In this document: positions 18,253-27,751 of the stretch, piece after piece | Position numbering within the stretch: the stretch's first letter is position 1 | Layout: each line of letters opens with the position of its first letter | Source: Clostridia bacterium | GTDB lineage: Bacteria; Bacillota; Clostridia; Lachnospirales; Cellulosilyticaceae | DNA length: 64,000 nt | NCBI GenBank assembly: GCA_029239755.1 | Contig: JARBUI010000018.1 | Span: 16,763-80,762, forward strand | Reading direction: 5' to 3' | Program-made: the position numbers and the translations under genes | The notes under the pieces: model-generated | What the model saw: the letters and a program-made list of their open reading frames with translations, nothing else | Told to the model about the DNA's origin: nothing | Database searches by the model: none

Positions 18253-19257
18253 ATGAAGAAATTTTCAAGTATACTGCTTGCGGGACTTTTAGTACTGACA
18301 GGCTGCACCTCAGAAAAAGTGCCAGATAATAACACTGATAATGCGGAAAATAATGCAGCCAAAAAGGTTACTGTTGTTCTTGACTGGACACCTAATACCA
18401 ATCATACAGGGATGTATGTAGCTTTAGAAAAAGGTTATTATAAAGACTTAGGTCTCGATGTAGAAATTGTTCAGCCACCCGAAGGGGGCGCTCTGCAGCT
18501 TGTAGCAGCTGATAAAGCGCAGTTTGCAGTAAGCTTTCAAGAAGAAATCGGGCCTGCAAGGTCTTCAAGCAGTCCGCTGCCAGTTGTAGCTGTGGCAAGT
18601 ATTATTGATCATAATGTATCAGGGATTATCTCACTTAAGAAAACAGGAATAGAGTCTCCTAAAGACTTAGAAGGAAAAAGATATGCTTCTTGGGATACTC
18701 CTTTTGAGAAAGCAATTCTTACTGAAATAGTAGAAGGGGATGGGGGAGATTTTTCAAAGGTTAAACTCATACCTAATACTGTAACAGATGTTGTTACTGC
18801 TCTTCAAACAGATATAGATGCTGTGTGGATTTACTATGGATGGGATGGCGTTGCTGCTGAGTTAAAAGGTCTAGAAACTAATTACCTTTCATTTAGAGAT
18901 ATTAATCCAGTATTTGATTTTTACACACCTGTTTTGGCAGCAAGTGAAAAGTACTTACAGGAAAACGGTGATCAGGCTAAGAAGTTCTTAGAAGCAACCT
19001 CTAAAGGATATGAATATGCAATAGCAAATCCAGATGAAGCAGCAGAAATGCTTGTGAAAAACGCCCCTGAAGTAGATAGTGAACTTGCAAAGAAGAGTCA
19101 GGAGTTTTTAGCTAAGGAATATCAAGCAGAAAAAGATAAGTGGGGTACTATAGATGAAAGCCGCTGGGTTGCCTTCTATAGCTGGATGTATGAAAAAGGT
19201 CTTTTAGAAAAGGATTTAAAAGCAGAAGGATTTACTAATGACTATTTGCCTGAATGA
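18253..19257 (+). CDS. thiY: HMP/thiamine-precursor-binding lipoprotein (ThiY-like)
   Basis: A 334-residue NMT1/THI5-like solute-binding protein. The signal peptide ends in a lipobox (LLVLTGC, Cys about 18), so it is anchored on the outer face of the membrane. The mature part begins KVTVVLDWTPNTNHTGMYVA, diagnostic of the ThiY/THI5 fold that binds hydroxymethyl- or formylamino-pyrimidine. The ATG at 18253 follows AAAAGGAG; in-frame codons upstream overlap the permease gene and are rejected. Confidence 0.88.
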   Translation: MKKFSSILLAGLLVLTGCTSEKVPDNNTDNAENNAAKKVTVVLDWTPNTNHTGMYVALEKGYYKDLGLDVEIVQPPEGGALQLVAADKAQFAVSFQEEIGPARSSSSPLPVVAVASIIDHNVSGIISLKKTGIESPKDLEGKRYASWDTPFEKAILTEIVEGDGGDFSKVKLIPNTVTDVVTALQTDIDAVWIYYGWDGVAAELKGLETNYLSFRDINPVFDFYTPVLAASEKYLQENGDQAKKFLEATSKGYEYAIANPDEAAEMLVKNAPEVDSELAKKSQEFLAKEYQAEKDKWGTIDESRWVAFYSWMYEKGLLEKDLKAEGFTNDYLPE

Positions 19258-19267
19258 GGTTTAAAGA

Positions 19268-20026
19268 ATGATTAAACTAGAAACCAGAGGGATTTGTAAG
19301 GAGTATGACGACGCAAGAATTATAGAGGATATTAATGTGCAGGTTAATAATGAAGAAATCGTGGCCTTACTAGGTGTAAGCGGTGTGGGGAAGACCACAT
19401 TATTTAACATTGTTTCAGGAGTTGAATCCCCTACAAAAGGTCAGGTGTTTTTAAAAGGAGAGGATATAACAGGTAAAACTGGAAGAATAAGTTACATGCA
19501 GCAAAAAGATTTGCTTATGCCCTATAAAACTATTTTAGATAATGTTACCCTGCCGATGCTTATTAGGGGATATAGAAAAAAAGAAGCTAGAGAAGCAGCG
19601 AGTGACTACTTTAGAGTTTTTGGACTTGAAGGAACACAAGGGAAATATCCCATTCAGCTCTCAGGAGGAATGAAGCAAAGAGCTGCTTTTCTAAGATCCT
19701 ATTTATTTTCTAAAGAAATGATGTTGTTAGATGAGCCTTTTAGTGCGCTGGATACTATTACTAAATCCAGCATGCATAGTTGGTACTTAAGGATTATGAG
19801 TCATGTTAAATCTTCAACTTTATTTATTACACATGATATAGATGAAGCCATTTATCTGTCAGATAGAATTTATATTCTTACAGGCAGGCCCGGTAAGGTA
19901 ACCAAAGAAATTATTATCGATTCAAAAAGAGAAAGAGCCGAGGATTTTACTACATCAGATACGTTTATCCACTATAAAAAGGTAATATTGGCGCATATTA
20001 AAGAAACAGGATATCCCTATGATTAG
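19268..20026 (+). CDS. thiZ: ABC ATPase for thiamine precursor (ThiZ-like)
   Basis: A 252-residue ATPase with Walker A GVSGVGKTT (36-44), Q-loop MQQKD, signature LSGGMKQR, Walker B MMLLDEPFSALD and H-loop ITHD. It powers the ThiX permease. It starts 10 bases after thiY. The stop codon lies in the loop of a perfect palindromic terminator, which ends the operon. Confidence 0.9.
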   Translation: MIKLETRGICKEYDDARIIEDINVQVNNEEIVALLGVSGVGKTTLFNIVSGVESPTKGQVFLKGEDITGKTGRISYMQQKDLLMPYKTILDNVTLPMLIRGYRKKEAREAASDYFRVFGLEGTQGKYPIQLSGGMKQRAAFLRSYLFSKEMMLLDEPFSALDTITKSSMHSWYLRIMSHVKSSTLFITHDIDEAIYLSDRIYILTGRPGKVTKEIIIDSKRERAEDFTTSDTFIHYKKVILAHIKETGYPYD

Positions 20027-20046
20027 TCATAGGGATATCCTATTTT
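20009..20046 (+). terminator. Palindromic terminator overlapping the thiZ stop
   Basis: GGATATCCCTATGA and TCATAGGGATATCC are perfect 14-base arms around TTAG, followed by TATTTTAT. The stop codon is in the loop. Confidence 0.75.
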
Positions 20047-20145
20047 ATGAATAAAATTTTAGTGATTAACACAGCCTATTGATGCAACGAAAAATCTTAT
20101 CACATATTAAAAAAACATCAGCTAATAAGAAAAGAGGTGATGAGT

Positions 20146-20280
20146 TTGACAGATGAAAACAGGCTTAATATTCCACAGCAAGGATCACAAAAAAGCAGAA
20201 AAAAGAGTGGATTAGATAAAGATCCTGGAACAAAAGAAACAGATTTCAAAAAACATTGGAATCAAAAGGCAAAGCCTTAA
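20146..20280 (+). CDS. Small hydrophilic protein (44 residues)
   Basis: An unrecognised small protein beginning MTDENRLNIPQQGSQKSRKK and ending NQKAKP. It is Lys/Gln-rich with no hydrophobic segment. The TTG at 20146 is preferred because AGAGG (20133-20137) sits eight bases upstream; an ATG at 20140 is too close. It lies between two strong terminators, so it has its own transcript if real. Its composition recalls small spore or stress proteins, but I cannot assign a family. Confidence 0.5.
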   Translation: MTDENRLNIPQQGSQKSRKKSGLDKDPGTKETDFKKHWNQKAKP

Positions 20281-20291
20281 CCTAAAATAGA

Positions 20292-20325
20292 AAAAGGATT
20301 AGACGATAGTTCGTCTAATCCTTTT
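20292..20325. terminator. Bidirectional terminator
   Basis: AAAGGATTAGACGA and TCGTCTAATCCTTT form a perfect stem around a short loop, with A-run and T-run on the two sides. It ends the small gene at 20146 and the convergent receptor gene. Confidence 0.85.
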
Positions 20326-20330
20326 GTTTA

Positions 20331-22814
20331 TTATATGATATCTTCGAGCAAGTCACTACTCATCCCTTGCTCTTCCAAAAGACCTAGGAATTCCTCTACA
20401 ATAAATGGATCGAATTGTGTACCAGAACATCTTCGCAGTTCTGCAAGAGCATAATTCAGATCAGCAGCATCTTTGTAGACACGCCTATGAGTCATCACAT
20501 CAAAAGAGTCAACTATATTAATAATCCTTGATAATAAGGGGATATGTTTTCCGATTAAGCCGTTTGGATAACCTGTTCCATCAAATCTTTCGTGGTGAGA
20601 TAATATCTCATCTGAAATATGAGACAGCTCAGGAGTAGATTTGGCAATTCTATAGCCAATTTCACTATGGGTTTTCATAATGTGCCATTCCTCAGCTGTA
20701 AGCTTGCCAGGCTTCATTAAAATGTGATCAGGTATTCCGATTTTACCTATGTCATGAAGCAGAGCTAAAAGCTCTAATTCATCTAATTTGTCCTGAGAGA
20801 GCTTAAGCCTTTTGCCTAGATTTAAACTGAGGTTTCTTATACGCATAGTATGTTCTTCAGTCTCACTGTGCTTCTCATGAAGGGTTCTTGAAAGAGAACT
20901 GATAGTAGCATTTCTTGCACTTGTATCTTCAATGAGCTTGTTACGATACATACGGTTTTCAGCAAGACTCATAACAGCATTTGCATCAATGCTGCTTTCA
21001 CTTTTTTCTGCATAGCCTAAAGAGATGCTGACTTTAAAATGGAACTCAGTTACTAGGGAACATGCATCTCTTATTTTAGAAATTAGTTGAGACACATAGT
21101 TTTTGTCCTTATGTTTTACTAAGATAATAAATTCATCGCCGCCCCATCTAGAAATAATGTCATCAGATGCACAGTTTTCTTTAAGAATAGTACTTACAAT
21201 AGAAAGAAGTTTATCGCCCTCTTTATGACCAAAAGCATCATTGGTTAATTTTAAACCATTAAGATCTCCCATGATTATAAAATAGCGGCTGTTCTTATCT
21301 TTATCCAGTTCATCAAATTGTTCTTCCATGTACGCTCTGTTTTTAAGTCCTGTAAGTTTATCGGAGTAACTTAAAAATAAAATTTCTTCTTCATGGACTT
21401 TTCTTGCTGTTATATTAGTTAAAGTACTGACTAATCTTAGTGGATAGCCAGAGGCATCTTTTTGAGTGATTTTACCTCGTTCTAAAACCCATGTCGTTTC
21501 ACCAGATTCCCTAACTAGGGGGTATTCATACTGGAAGTAATCAGATTTTTGATTGAGTATCCCTGCGTAAGCTTGTTTGATGTATTCGTAGTAGTCAGGG
21601 TGAACTTTAGACATATATTCACCATATAGTGAATGGCCGTCTTCACTAGTATACCCAATCATCGATTTCCATTCAGGACTGATATACAGTTCCTCTTTTG
21701 AGATATCAAACTCCACGTAGCCATCACTAGTAGCTTCCATGATGATTCTAAATCTTTCACTCATCTCCCTAATATCTTTATAAGCAGAGTTAAGCTGTGA
21801 CAACATTTTGTTAGCAGCATTAGCAAGCGTACAGAACTCATCTGTGCCGGGCATAGAAATCGACAGAGAAGTATCCTTTGTAGTGGCAACGGTATTCATA
21901 AAGTTATAAAGCATTAATAACCTATTCAAAATATATTTATAGATAACAGCTAAAATAATAAAGCTAATAAATAGTATAGTAAGTACAAATCCAATAAGGA
22001 AAAACTTAAAGTAGTAAAATACATCTTTATAGTTACTGTTTTCTTTTGTTACGGAAAGAATGATGTTACTATCTCCAGTTATATCGCATATACTTTGAGA
22101 TGCTTTTAATAATGATTTATATTGATGATTCCTTATAGAAGAACTTAAAGTATTAGTTTTTTCATGGCTTTTAAAATTTTGAGTAGTATATTCGCTAAAC
22201 TCTAGAGTAACTCCTGTTACGTTTTGTATATAATCTAATAATTCGTTGTCAACGCTGCGAATCATTATCAGTGAGCCATTGCTTGCTGAGAGTTCATCTG
22301 AAGTAGTTATAGGAGCAACGGATACTAAAAAAGCTTTAGTCTCAGCTAGCAATATCCCAGATTTAACATCATGTATATCACTTGATGATATTACTTTGCT
22401 AAGGCTCTCCTTATTTGAGAATAATTTCCTATTTATGCTGTCTATGAGCTCTTTATCTAATTCTGAGTGCTCGCTGTAGATAATATGCCCCTTGTCATCT
22501 AAAAAAATAATTAGTTTTAGATTTAGAGTTTCTAAGCTATTATATTGTAAGTTTGATGCAATATATTCAAGATTAGAATCTTTTATAAAGTAGAACGTAT
22601 CATCCCAATGGGCCCAGTCTGTGACAGTTACTTCCAAGTTATCTTTTTCTTTATTTAGCATTTGGTTAATGATTTCAAAGCTTTTATTAATTTGATATTC
22701 CTCAGTATCATTAATATATCCAAAATAGGCAATATGAAATATTAAATAAGTTAAAGATATAATTAAAATCGTACTAATAACAGCTATAATCAAAGTTTTA
22801 TATTTAATATTCAT
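20331..22814 (-). CDS. CHASE4-PAS-GGDEF-HD-GYP receptor (copy 2)
   Basis: An 827-residue paralogue of the receptor at 14369-16849 with the same architecture: helix, CHASE4-like sensor (WAHWDDTF), helix near 270-295, PAS, GGDEF (RWGGDEF intact) and HD-GYP (HDIGKIGIPDHIL and HHERFDGTGYPNG). The catalytic half is nearly identical to copy 1, whereas the sensor half diverges, suggesting duplication followed by ligand change. The start is the ATG at 22814 behind GGGAGG. The gene lies 30 bases downstream of the chemoreceptor gene, so the two may be co-transcribed. Confidence 0.88.
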   Translation of the reverse strand: MNIKYKTLIIAVISTILIISLTYLIFHIAYFGYINDTEEYQINKSFEIINQMLNKEKDNLEVTVTDWAHWDDTFYFIKDSNLEYIASNLQYNSLETLNLKLIIFLDDKGHIIYSEHSELDKELIDSINRKLFSNKESLSKVISSSDIHDVKSGILLAETKAFLVSVAPITTSDELSASNGSLIMIRSVDNELLDYIQNVTGVTLEFSEYTTQNFKSHEKTNTLSSSIRNHQYKSLLKASQSICDITGDSNIILSVTKENSNYKDVFYYFKFFLIGFVLTILFISFIILAVIYKYILNRLLMLYNFMNTVATTKDTSLSISMPGTDEFCTLANAANKMLSQLNSAYKDIREMSERFRIIMEATSDGYVEFDISKEELYISPEWKSMIGYTSEDGHSLYGEYMSKVHPDYYEYIKQAYAGILNQKSDYFQYEYPLVRESGETTWVLERGKITQKDASGYPLRLVSTLTNITARKVHEEEILFLSYSDKLTGLKNRAYMEEQFDELDKDKNSRYFIIMGDLNGLKLTNDAFGHKEGDKLLSIVSTILKENCASDDIISRWGGDEFIILVKHKDKNYVSQLISKIRDACSLVTEFHFKVSISLGYAEKSESSIDANAVMSLAENRMYRNKLIEDTSARNATISSLSRTLHEKHSETEEHTMRIRNLSLNLGKRLKLSQDKLDELELLALLHDIGKIGIPDHILMKPGKLTAEEWHIMKTHSEIGYRIAKSTPELSHISDEILSHHERFDGTGYPNGLIGKHIPLLSRIINIVDSFDVMTHRRVYKDAADLNYALAELRRCSGTQFDPFIVEEFLGLLEEQGMSSDLLEDII

Positions 22815-22844
22815 AGTTACCTCCCCCATGAAGCTACTCAAATC

Positions 22845-24539
22845 CTATATTTTAAACTCGCTAACCTCATTTACTAATTGATTAGAACTTTCTTTTGTAA
22901 GTTTTGCCTGCAATACTAAAGTATTAACGCTTTGTACTATTTCAGCAGATGTTTGTGCAATATGCGTTGCCCCCTCAGCACCATCACTTGCGGCACAATT
23001 AATCTCATCAATAGTTTGTACAATATTTTTGATTGAATCACTTAATCCATTCATTGTACTTGAAAAGTCTGCAACAAGGTTTTCAATGAAAACAGCATCA
23101 GAATTATATTGCTCTCCCGTTTCAACAAGGGTTTTATAATCCTGAACAACAGTATCATCCATAAACTGCAGCATGTTTCTAGAGTCTAAGACTAAGCTGT
23201 CTACTGACTCAATAGCCTCACTTGTTATTTTTTGTATCTGAGCAGCAGCCTCTTTTGAAACATCTGCTAAGTGTTTAACTTCTAGAGCAACAACAGAAAA
23301 ACCCTTGCCGGCTTCCCCAGCTCTGGCGGCTTCAATTGCTGCGTTAAGTGCCAATAAATTTGTTTGATAAGCAATATTAAGGATTGTGTCTGATAAAATT
23401 TTTATTTGCTCAATAGATTTTGATTTCTCTATAGACTGCATCACACTTTTATATGTATCATTATAAACACTTTGTGCAATGTTTTGAGAAGTAATTGCTT
23501 TTATTTTTAGCTCTTCTGCCCGTTGTTTGATTTTTTTTGCTGCTTCTTGGCTGTCTTTGGACAGATTAGCTGTATTTTGAGCAGATGCTTCAATTGTAAC
23601 AGCAGTTTCATTCATCTCATGAGCAGATGCTGCCGTTTGCTCAAGTCCAGCAGATAACTGCTCTGTTGTAGCAGAAATGCTTTCAATATCAATGTGGAGC
23701 TTTTCTAATTGAAGATTTGTATGATTAACATTTTCTTCAATGCTGCTAGTTCCTTTTACAACGTCTTTTACAATACTCTTTATACCTTCTTGCATGCTTT
23801 CGATAGATTTGCCTATGTACCCGATTTCATCTTTTCTTTTTAAAACCTTGTCATTCATCTTGATACTAAAATCGCCGGATGCAAAGAAGGTGATATCTTT
23901 CTGCAATACCTCTAGATCCTTAGTAATATATTTAGCAATAGCAAGAGCAATAAAAACACCAATAAAAATCATAGCTAAGCTAAGGCTAATGAGAGACAAA
24001 GCCAGTTTAATAAACTCATTTAATACTTCCTTGTAAGAAATACCAACAAACCACATACCGATGATAGTACCATTTTTATCTTTTAAAGGCGTATAGTGAG
24101 CCTCAACATCAATTCCGCTTATCATAACTTCACCATTATAATCATCGCCATCTTTTAAGACAGCTGCAATAACATTTTCAGAAGCCTTTGTACCAATACT
24201 TCTTTGGCCGTCTGTACCTATAATATTTGTGGATACCCTAGTGTCATTCATAAATAAAGTAGCATACATATTTGTAGCTTCCTTCATTTCATCAACTACT
24301 GTAAAGTCATCATTTATCACTGCATTGCCCTTATAAAGTTTGCCTTCTTCTATTTTCCAATCACCAGGATAGTGTTTATCTATAAGAAGCAGACCTAAAT
24401 TAGAGCTTGATTCAAGTTCTTTTTGTATATTCATACTTAAGATATCACTTGTCTTCATGTAAACAAAAATACCAAGAATGGCAGAAAACATAACAAGCAC
24501 TAAAAAAATGATAAGACATATTTTCCATTTTAGTTTCAT
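22845..24539 (-). CDS. Methyl-accepting chemotaxis protein with Cache domain
   Basis: A 564-residue chemoreceptor. Helix 1 is at about 6-28. A single Cache (sCache) sensor follows (about 35-185; [11 protein letters not shown] and [10 protein letters not shown]), then helix 2 (about 190-212), HAMP, and the cytoplasmic signalling coil with the hairpin tip [20 protein letters not shown]. The start at 24539 follows GGAGGG. It is downstream of tetR and a palindrome that may be the TetR operator. The long 5' extension of the frame has no ribosome site. Confidence 0.9.
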   Translation of the reverse strand: MKLKWKICLIIFLVLVMFSAILGIFVYMKTSDILSMNIQKELESSSNLGLLLIDKHYPGDWKIEEGKLYKGNAVINDDFTVVDEMKEATNMYATLFMNDTRVSTNIIGTDGQRSIGTKASENVIAAVLKDGDDYNGEVMISGIDVEAHYTPLKDKNGTIIGMWFVGISYKEVLNEFIKLALSLISLSLAMIFIGVFIALAIAKYITKDLEVLQKDITFFASGDFSIKMNDKVLKRKDEIGYIGKSIESMQEGIKSIVKDVVKGTSSIEENVNHTNLQLEKLHIDIESISATTEQLSAGLEQTAASAHEMNETAVTIEASAQNTANLSKDSQEAAKKIKQRAEELKIKAITSQNIAQSVYNDTYKSVMQSIEKSKSIEQIKILSDTILNIAYQTNLLALNAAIEAARAGEAGKGFSVVALEVKHLADVSKEAAAQIQKITSEAIESVDSLVLDSRNMLQFMDDTVVQDYKTLVETGEQYNSDAVFIENLVADFSSTMNGLSDSIKNIVQTIDEINCAASDGAEGATHIAQTSAEIVQSVNTLVLQAKLTKESSNQLVNEVSEFKI

Positions 24540-24574
24540 AGTATATCCCTCCATTATGTAGATATATATATAAA

Positions 24575-24592
24575 CAAACGAATAATCGTTCG
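24575..24592. promoter_or_regulatory. Candidate TetR operator
   Basis: CAAACGA-ATAA-TCGTTCG is an 18-base inverted repeat with one mismatch. It lies between the tetR stop and the chemoreceptor ribosome site and resembles AcrR/QacR-type operators (AACGA..TCGTT). Confidence 0.5.
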
Positions 24593-24607
24593 CAATAGGT
24601 AAAAAAA

Positions 24608-25198
24608 TTATTTGGAGATCCCTTTCCAAAAGACATGCCACAGCGCATCAATATAATGATGACTGAGGTTAATGCTATACATTAAATACTGCTCTAAGTA
24701 GGCAATGATGATGCCGATATAAGAAGAACATAAATCATTAGTGTCGGTCTCAGCAATAATGTTCAGTCTCTGCAGTTCGGTAAAGTATTTGCCAAAATAC
24801 TGAAAAGCAATATCAGTATCCAGTGGATTTTTAATTTTAATTTTATCTAGCATACTCTTATCTTTGATAAAGAAGGTGGCTTGCTTTAAGAATAAGTAAT
24901 CACTAGGGTTATCTATAAAATGATTAATTATTGTAATATAGTAGGTATACAAAATGATCCCAGGATCAGTAAGCACCTTATTTTTAATTTTTATTTCAAT
25001 ATCAGCAACACTTGAAAAAGTATTCACAACACATTGGTTCCATATCCCTATAAAAAGCTCATCCTTATTTGTAATATGAGAATAAACAGATGAAGGTTTG
25101 AGACCCGATGCACTGGCAATTTCTTTAATAGTAGTGCCATCGAATCCTTTTTCTGAGAATAATTTTAAAGCTGCATTTTTTATATTATCATAAGGCAT
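24608..25198 (-). CDS. TetR family transcriptional regulator
   Basis: A 196-residue TetR protein. The N-terminal helix-turn-helix is clear ([20 protein letters not shown] and [20 protein letters not shown], residues 8-48). The C-terminal ligand domain is variable and gives no ligand hint. The ATG at 25198 is preferred over a GTG at 25207, which overlaps the AGGA site. The gene precedes the chemoreceptor on the same strand and may control it and itself. Confidence 0.85.
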   Translation of the reverse strand: MPYDNIKNAALKLFSEKGFDGTTIKEIASASGLKPSSVYSHITNKDELFIGIWNQCVVNTFSSVADIEIKIKNKVLTDPGIILYTYYITIINHFIDNPSDYLFLKQATFFIKDKSMLDKIKIKNPLDTDIAFQYFGKYFTELQRLNIIAETDTNDLCSSYIGIIIAYLEQYLMYSINLSHHYIDALWHVFWKGISK

Positions 25199-25394
25199 TT
25201 GGAACACATCCTATTCTAAATTGAAGTCTTTGGAGCGAGTGCAATGATGTGAAAAGATTTAATATAGGTTGTAACCCTTATATTATACTACAATTATTGG
25301 AAATTCAATATGACTTGTTAAAAAAAACTCCCTTTATTGTAGAAATTTAGCATTTTTTATCAGTAAATTTTTATAGATGACAATGATAAACAAT

Positions 25395-25436
25395 AAAAAA
25401 AGATCTAAGCATATACTAAAAGCTTAAATCTTTTTT
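25395..25436. terminator. Terminator after thiT
   Basis: AAAAAAGAT.TAAGC and GCTTA.ATCTTTTTT form a stem with A- and T-runs on each side. Confidence 0.8.
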
Positions 25437-25478
25437 ATTAATTTGATTTTATGTGTATGACTAACTACTATGTTTTAC

Positions 25479-26153
25479 CTAAAATCGTTTAGCAGCATTA
25501 GTCTTAAGTATGCTGTAAATAGGAGTAGAGACTAGTAGAGCTGAAAGAATTAAGGTGATAATAAGCTCGGGGATAATATAAGAACCATTATAAACAAGAG
25601 AATACATGATGGCACTCTGTCCTTCAGGAGCTGAATCAGCAAAGAATATAACACCGGATAAGAAGTGCATAAGGCCTCTGCCTAGTATTGCAATAGATAC
25701 AGCAGCACAGGTTCTGATTTTTAGATTTTTTAAGAAACTTGGAGCAAGTCCAGCAAGTCCTAAAAAGCCATAAGCCAAAGGATAGTCAAAGAGTAATTGA
25801 GCCCAGTTAAGTACCCATGCATCTTGAATAAGCTGCAGAAGGCCGTAGGCTGTTCCTGCTATTATGCCAGGGATGGTACCAAATACCATGGCATATAAAA
25901 TGATAGGAAACATACTGGCAAGTGTAATAGAGCCACCTTGAGGCATCTTATAAATTCTTATGTAAGATAAAATAAAGGCAATAGCAATACACATTCCCCC
26001 ATAGACTAACTTTTTTGTAGTTAATACAGAAGAACTTTTGCTATTCTTGTTTGCTGTTACGACTAATCCAAGGACGGATAATACAACAATTACTCCGAGG
26101 ATCACCCAAACCATGGGACTAACTTCTAATAATTTACCAAAAACTTCCTGCAT
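25479..26153 (-). CDS. thiT: Thiamine ECF transporter substrate-binding subunit ThiT
   Basis: A 224-residue ThiT (YuaJ) with an extra N-terminal helix (about 12-35). The family segment PQGGSITLASMFPIILYAM and the Trp-containing ILNWAQLLFDYPLAYG-like loop that stacks on thiamine are present (here VLNWAQLLFDYPLAYG). It needs the shared ECF module (EcfA1, EcfA2, EcfT), which is not in the window. The ATG at 26153 has AAAGGGG eight bases upstream; an in-frame TTG at 26171 is rejected. A TPP riboswitch precedes it. Confidence 0.92.
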   Translation of the reverse strand: MQEVFGKLLEVSPMVWVILGVIVVLSVLGLVVTANKNSKSSSVLTTKKLVYGGMCIAIAFILSYIRIYKMPQGGSITLASMFPIILYAMVFGTIPGIIAGTAYGLLQLIQDAWVLNWAQLLFDYPLAYGFLGLAGLAPSFLKNLKIRTCAAVSIAILGRGLMHFLSGVIFFADSAPEGQSAIMYSLVYNGSYIIPELIITLILSALLVSTPIYSILKTNAAKRF

Positions 26154-26154
26154 C

Positions 26155-26195
26155 GAAAAAACCCCTTTCAAAGATTAATTTAGCTTTGCTAGGGG
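26155..26195 (-). terminator. Expression-platform hairpin of the thiT TPP riboswitch
   Basis: On the minus strand CCCCT-AG-CAAAG pairs with CTTTG-AA-AGGGG, followed by TTTTTT. The AGGGG arm is also the thiT ribosome-binding site, so the hairpin can both terminate transcription and hide the site. Confidence 0.75.
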
Positions 26196-26255
26196 CATAA
26201 AAGTGCGATAAAATAAAGATTACCTTACGAATGTGTAGGCAATAGGTAATGATAT

Positions 26256-26342
26256 CACATTCATTCCTTGCAGCAGCATTATCTGTAAACAAGTTATGAG
26301 GGTCTGCACTGTGTGTACACTCTCAGCTAAAAGCTCCCCTAG
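26256..26342 (-). ncRNA. TPP riboswitch upstream of thiT
   Basis: Minus-strand motifs in order are GGGGAGC, AGCTGAGAG, GACCCTC, an ACTTGTTTACAGATAATGCTG-type arm and GCAAGGAATG. This is a divergent but recognisable THI aptamer. Confidence 0.85.
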
Positions 26343-26367
26343 AAAAAATATTAAATTGCTATAAAAA

Positions 26368-26417
26368 ATTATAGTCTATTACTAATTGATTGTCAAACGC
26401 TATAAATCGGGTATAAT
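26368..26417. promoter_or_regulatory. Overlapping divergent promoters of thiT and the LacI gene
   Basis: Minus strand: TTGACA (26391-26396), 17-base spacer, TATAAT (26368-26373), leading to the thiT riboswitch. Plus strand: TTGTCA (26390-26395), 16-base spacer, TATAAT (26412-26417), leading to the lacI-type gene. The two -35 boxes share five bases. Confidence 0.75.
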
Positions 26418-26505
26418 GAGATGGTATAGGCTTTTCTGCTAGGTTTATAGGAAAAGATATCACGCTGACGTTTGAGAAATGATAAGATATGCAAAAAGAC
26501 TAGAG

Positions 26506-26515
26506 TAAACGTTTA
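26506..26515. promoter_or_regulatory. LacI-type operator upstream of the regulator gene
   Basis: TAAACGTTTA, a perfect 10-base palindrome of the LacI class, 29 bases before the regulator ATG. An identical site lies at 27798-27807. Confidence 0.6.
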
Positions 26516-26544
26516 AGCTGTATCGTATGAAGGAGGTTAAACTT

Positions 26545-27600
26545 ATGGCTGCTCATAAAGCTACATTAAAAGATATATCTAAAGCTATGAATGTTAGTAT
26601 GACAACAGTGCATAGAGCTCTTTATGATAAAGAAGGTGTAAGTGATCAAATGAGAGAAGAAATTAAAAAAGTTGCTGATGAAATGGGGTATAGGACAAAT
26701 TACGTAGCAGCATCTCTTAAAAGAAAAACAGTCAAGTTTGCTATTGTAATACCAGAACCTACAAATGAAAATAGATACTACTACTTATGTTTATGGCAAG
26801 GCATAAGGAAATTTTTAGATGAAGTTTCAGAATTTAATATTGAAACATTAGAGTTTTCCTATATATTATCACCCTCAAGTAATGGCAGTAAACTTAAAGA
26901 AGTTTATGAAAAATATGGGGACGAAATAGATGGACTGCTAACAGTAGGCGTAAATCATAATCAATCAAAATACTTTATCGAAAAGTTTTATGATAAAAAT
27001 ATACCGGTTGTACTGATTGGCGCAGATATACTCAAAGATAAAAGATTATGCTGTGTAAAAACTTATGACCACATGGCAGGAAGCTTAGCGGCGGAACTAT
27101 TAACGAGTTTCACTGATGTGAGAGGGAATAAGAAGATTTTACTTACTGGAGATATGGAAATGGTTGACCAGTACTATAATGCAGAAGGCTTTGAGGATTA
27201 TATACAAAATAATGCACCGCACGTACAGGTTGTTAGAGTAAGCGATTTAAAAGACGCAGAGGTATACTCTACACTTAAGGAAGTGCTCCTAAGGGAAAAA
27301 GACATTTATGCGATTTATTCATGCAGTGCAAGAAATACAATTCAAATGTGCAAAGTCGTAACAGACTTAAATATGCATGAAAGTTTAAAATTGGTTGGTA
27401 ATGACAGCTTTACTGAGAGTATCGAACTTCTAAGGCAAAATGTTCTGAGTGCTATTATACACAAAAGGCCGAATAGGCAAGCTTATATAGCTATGAAAAC
27501 CCTTTTTGATTATGTAGTCAAGGGGGAATATCCTCCAAGCAGTACCATTTTAATTAATTCTTTAATTACAATGAAAAGCAATTTAGATATAGTTGATTAA
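26545..27600 (+). CDS. LacI family transcriptional regulator
   Basis: A 351-residue LacI/GalR regulator. The N-terminal DNA-binding domain reads TLKDISKAMNVSMTTVHRAL (about residues 8-27), with a hinge near residue 55. The C-terminal periplasmic-binding-protein fold begins at about 62 and is of the LacI_sugar type. The ATG at 26545 sits eight bases after AGGAGG; an earlier ATG at 26527 overlaps that site. Identical TAAACGTTTA operators precede both this gene and the TRAP operon, so it probably represses itself and the operon until the sugar acid binds. Confidence 0.88.
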   Translation: MAAHKATLKDISKAMNVSMTTVHRALYDKEGVSDQMREEIKKVADEMGYRTNYVAASLKRKTVKFAIVIPEPTNENRYYYLCLWQGIRKFLDEVSEFNIETLEFSYILSPSSNGSKLKEVYEKYGDEIDGLLTVGVNHNQSKYFIEKFYDKNIPVVLIGADILKDKRLCCVKTYDHMAGSLAAELLTSFTDVRGNKKILLTGDMEMVDQYYNAEGFEDYIQNNAPHVQVVRVSDLKDAEVYSTLKEVLLREKDIYAIYSCSARNTIQMCKVVTDLNMHESLKLVGNDSFTESIELLRQNVLSAIIHKRPNRQAYIAMKTLFDYVVKGEYPPSSTILINSLITMKSNLDIVD

Positions 27601-27635
27601 AGACAGTGCAGTTATTAACTGCACTGTCTTTTTTC
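27601..27635 (+). terminator. Terminator after the LacI gene
   Basis: AGACAGTGCAGTT and AACTGCACTGTCT are perfect 13-base arms around ATT, followed by TTTTT. Confidence 0.9.
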
Positions 27636-27751
27636 TATGTTTAAGTTAACGTTTACTAAGTATTAAAAATAAAAGAAGACAAAGAAATTAGAGAGAATAG
27701 GCTGTATAATTGGTCAATATGTGATAAAAACAAGTAGAATATAAATATATA

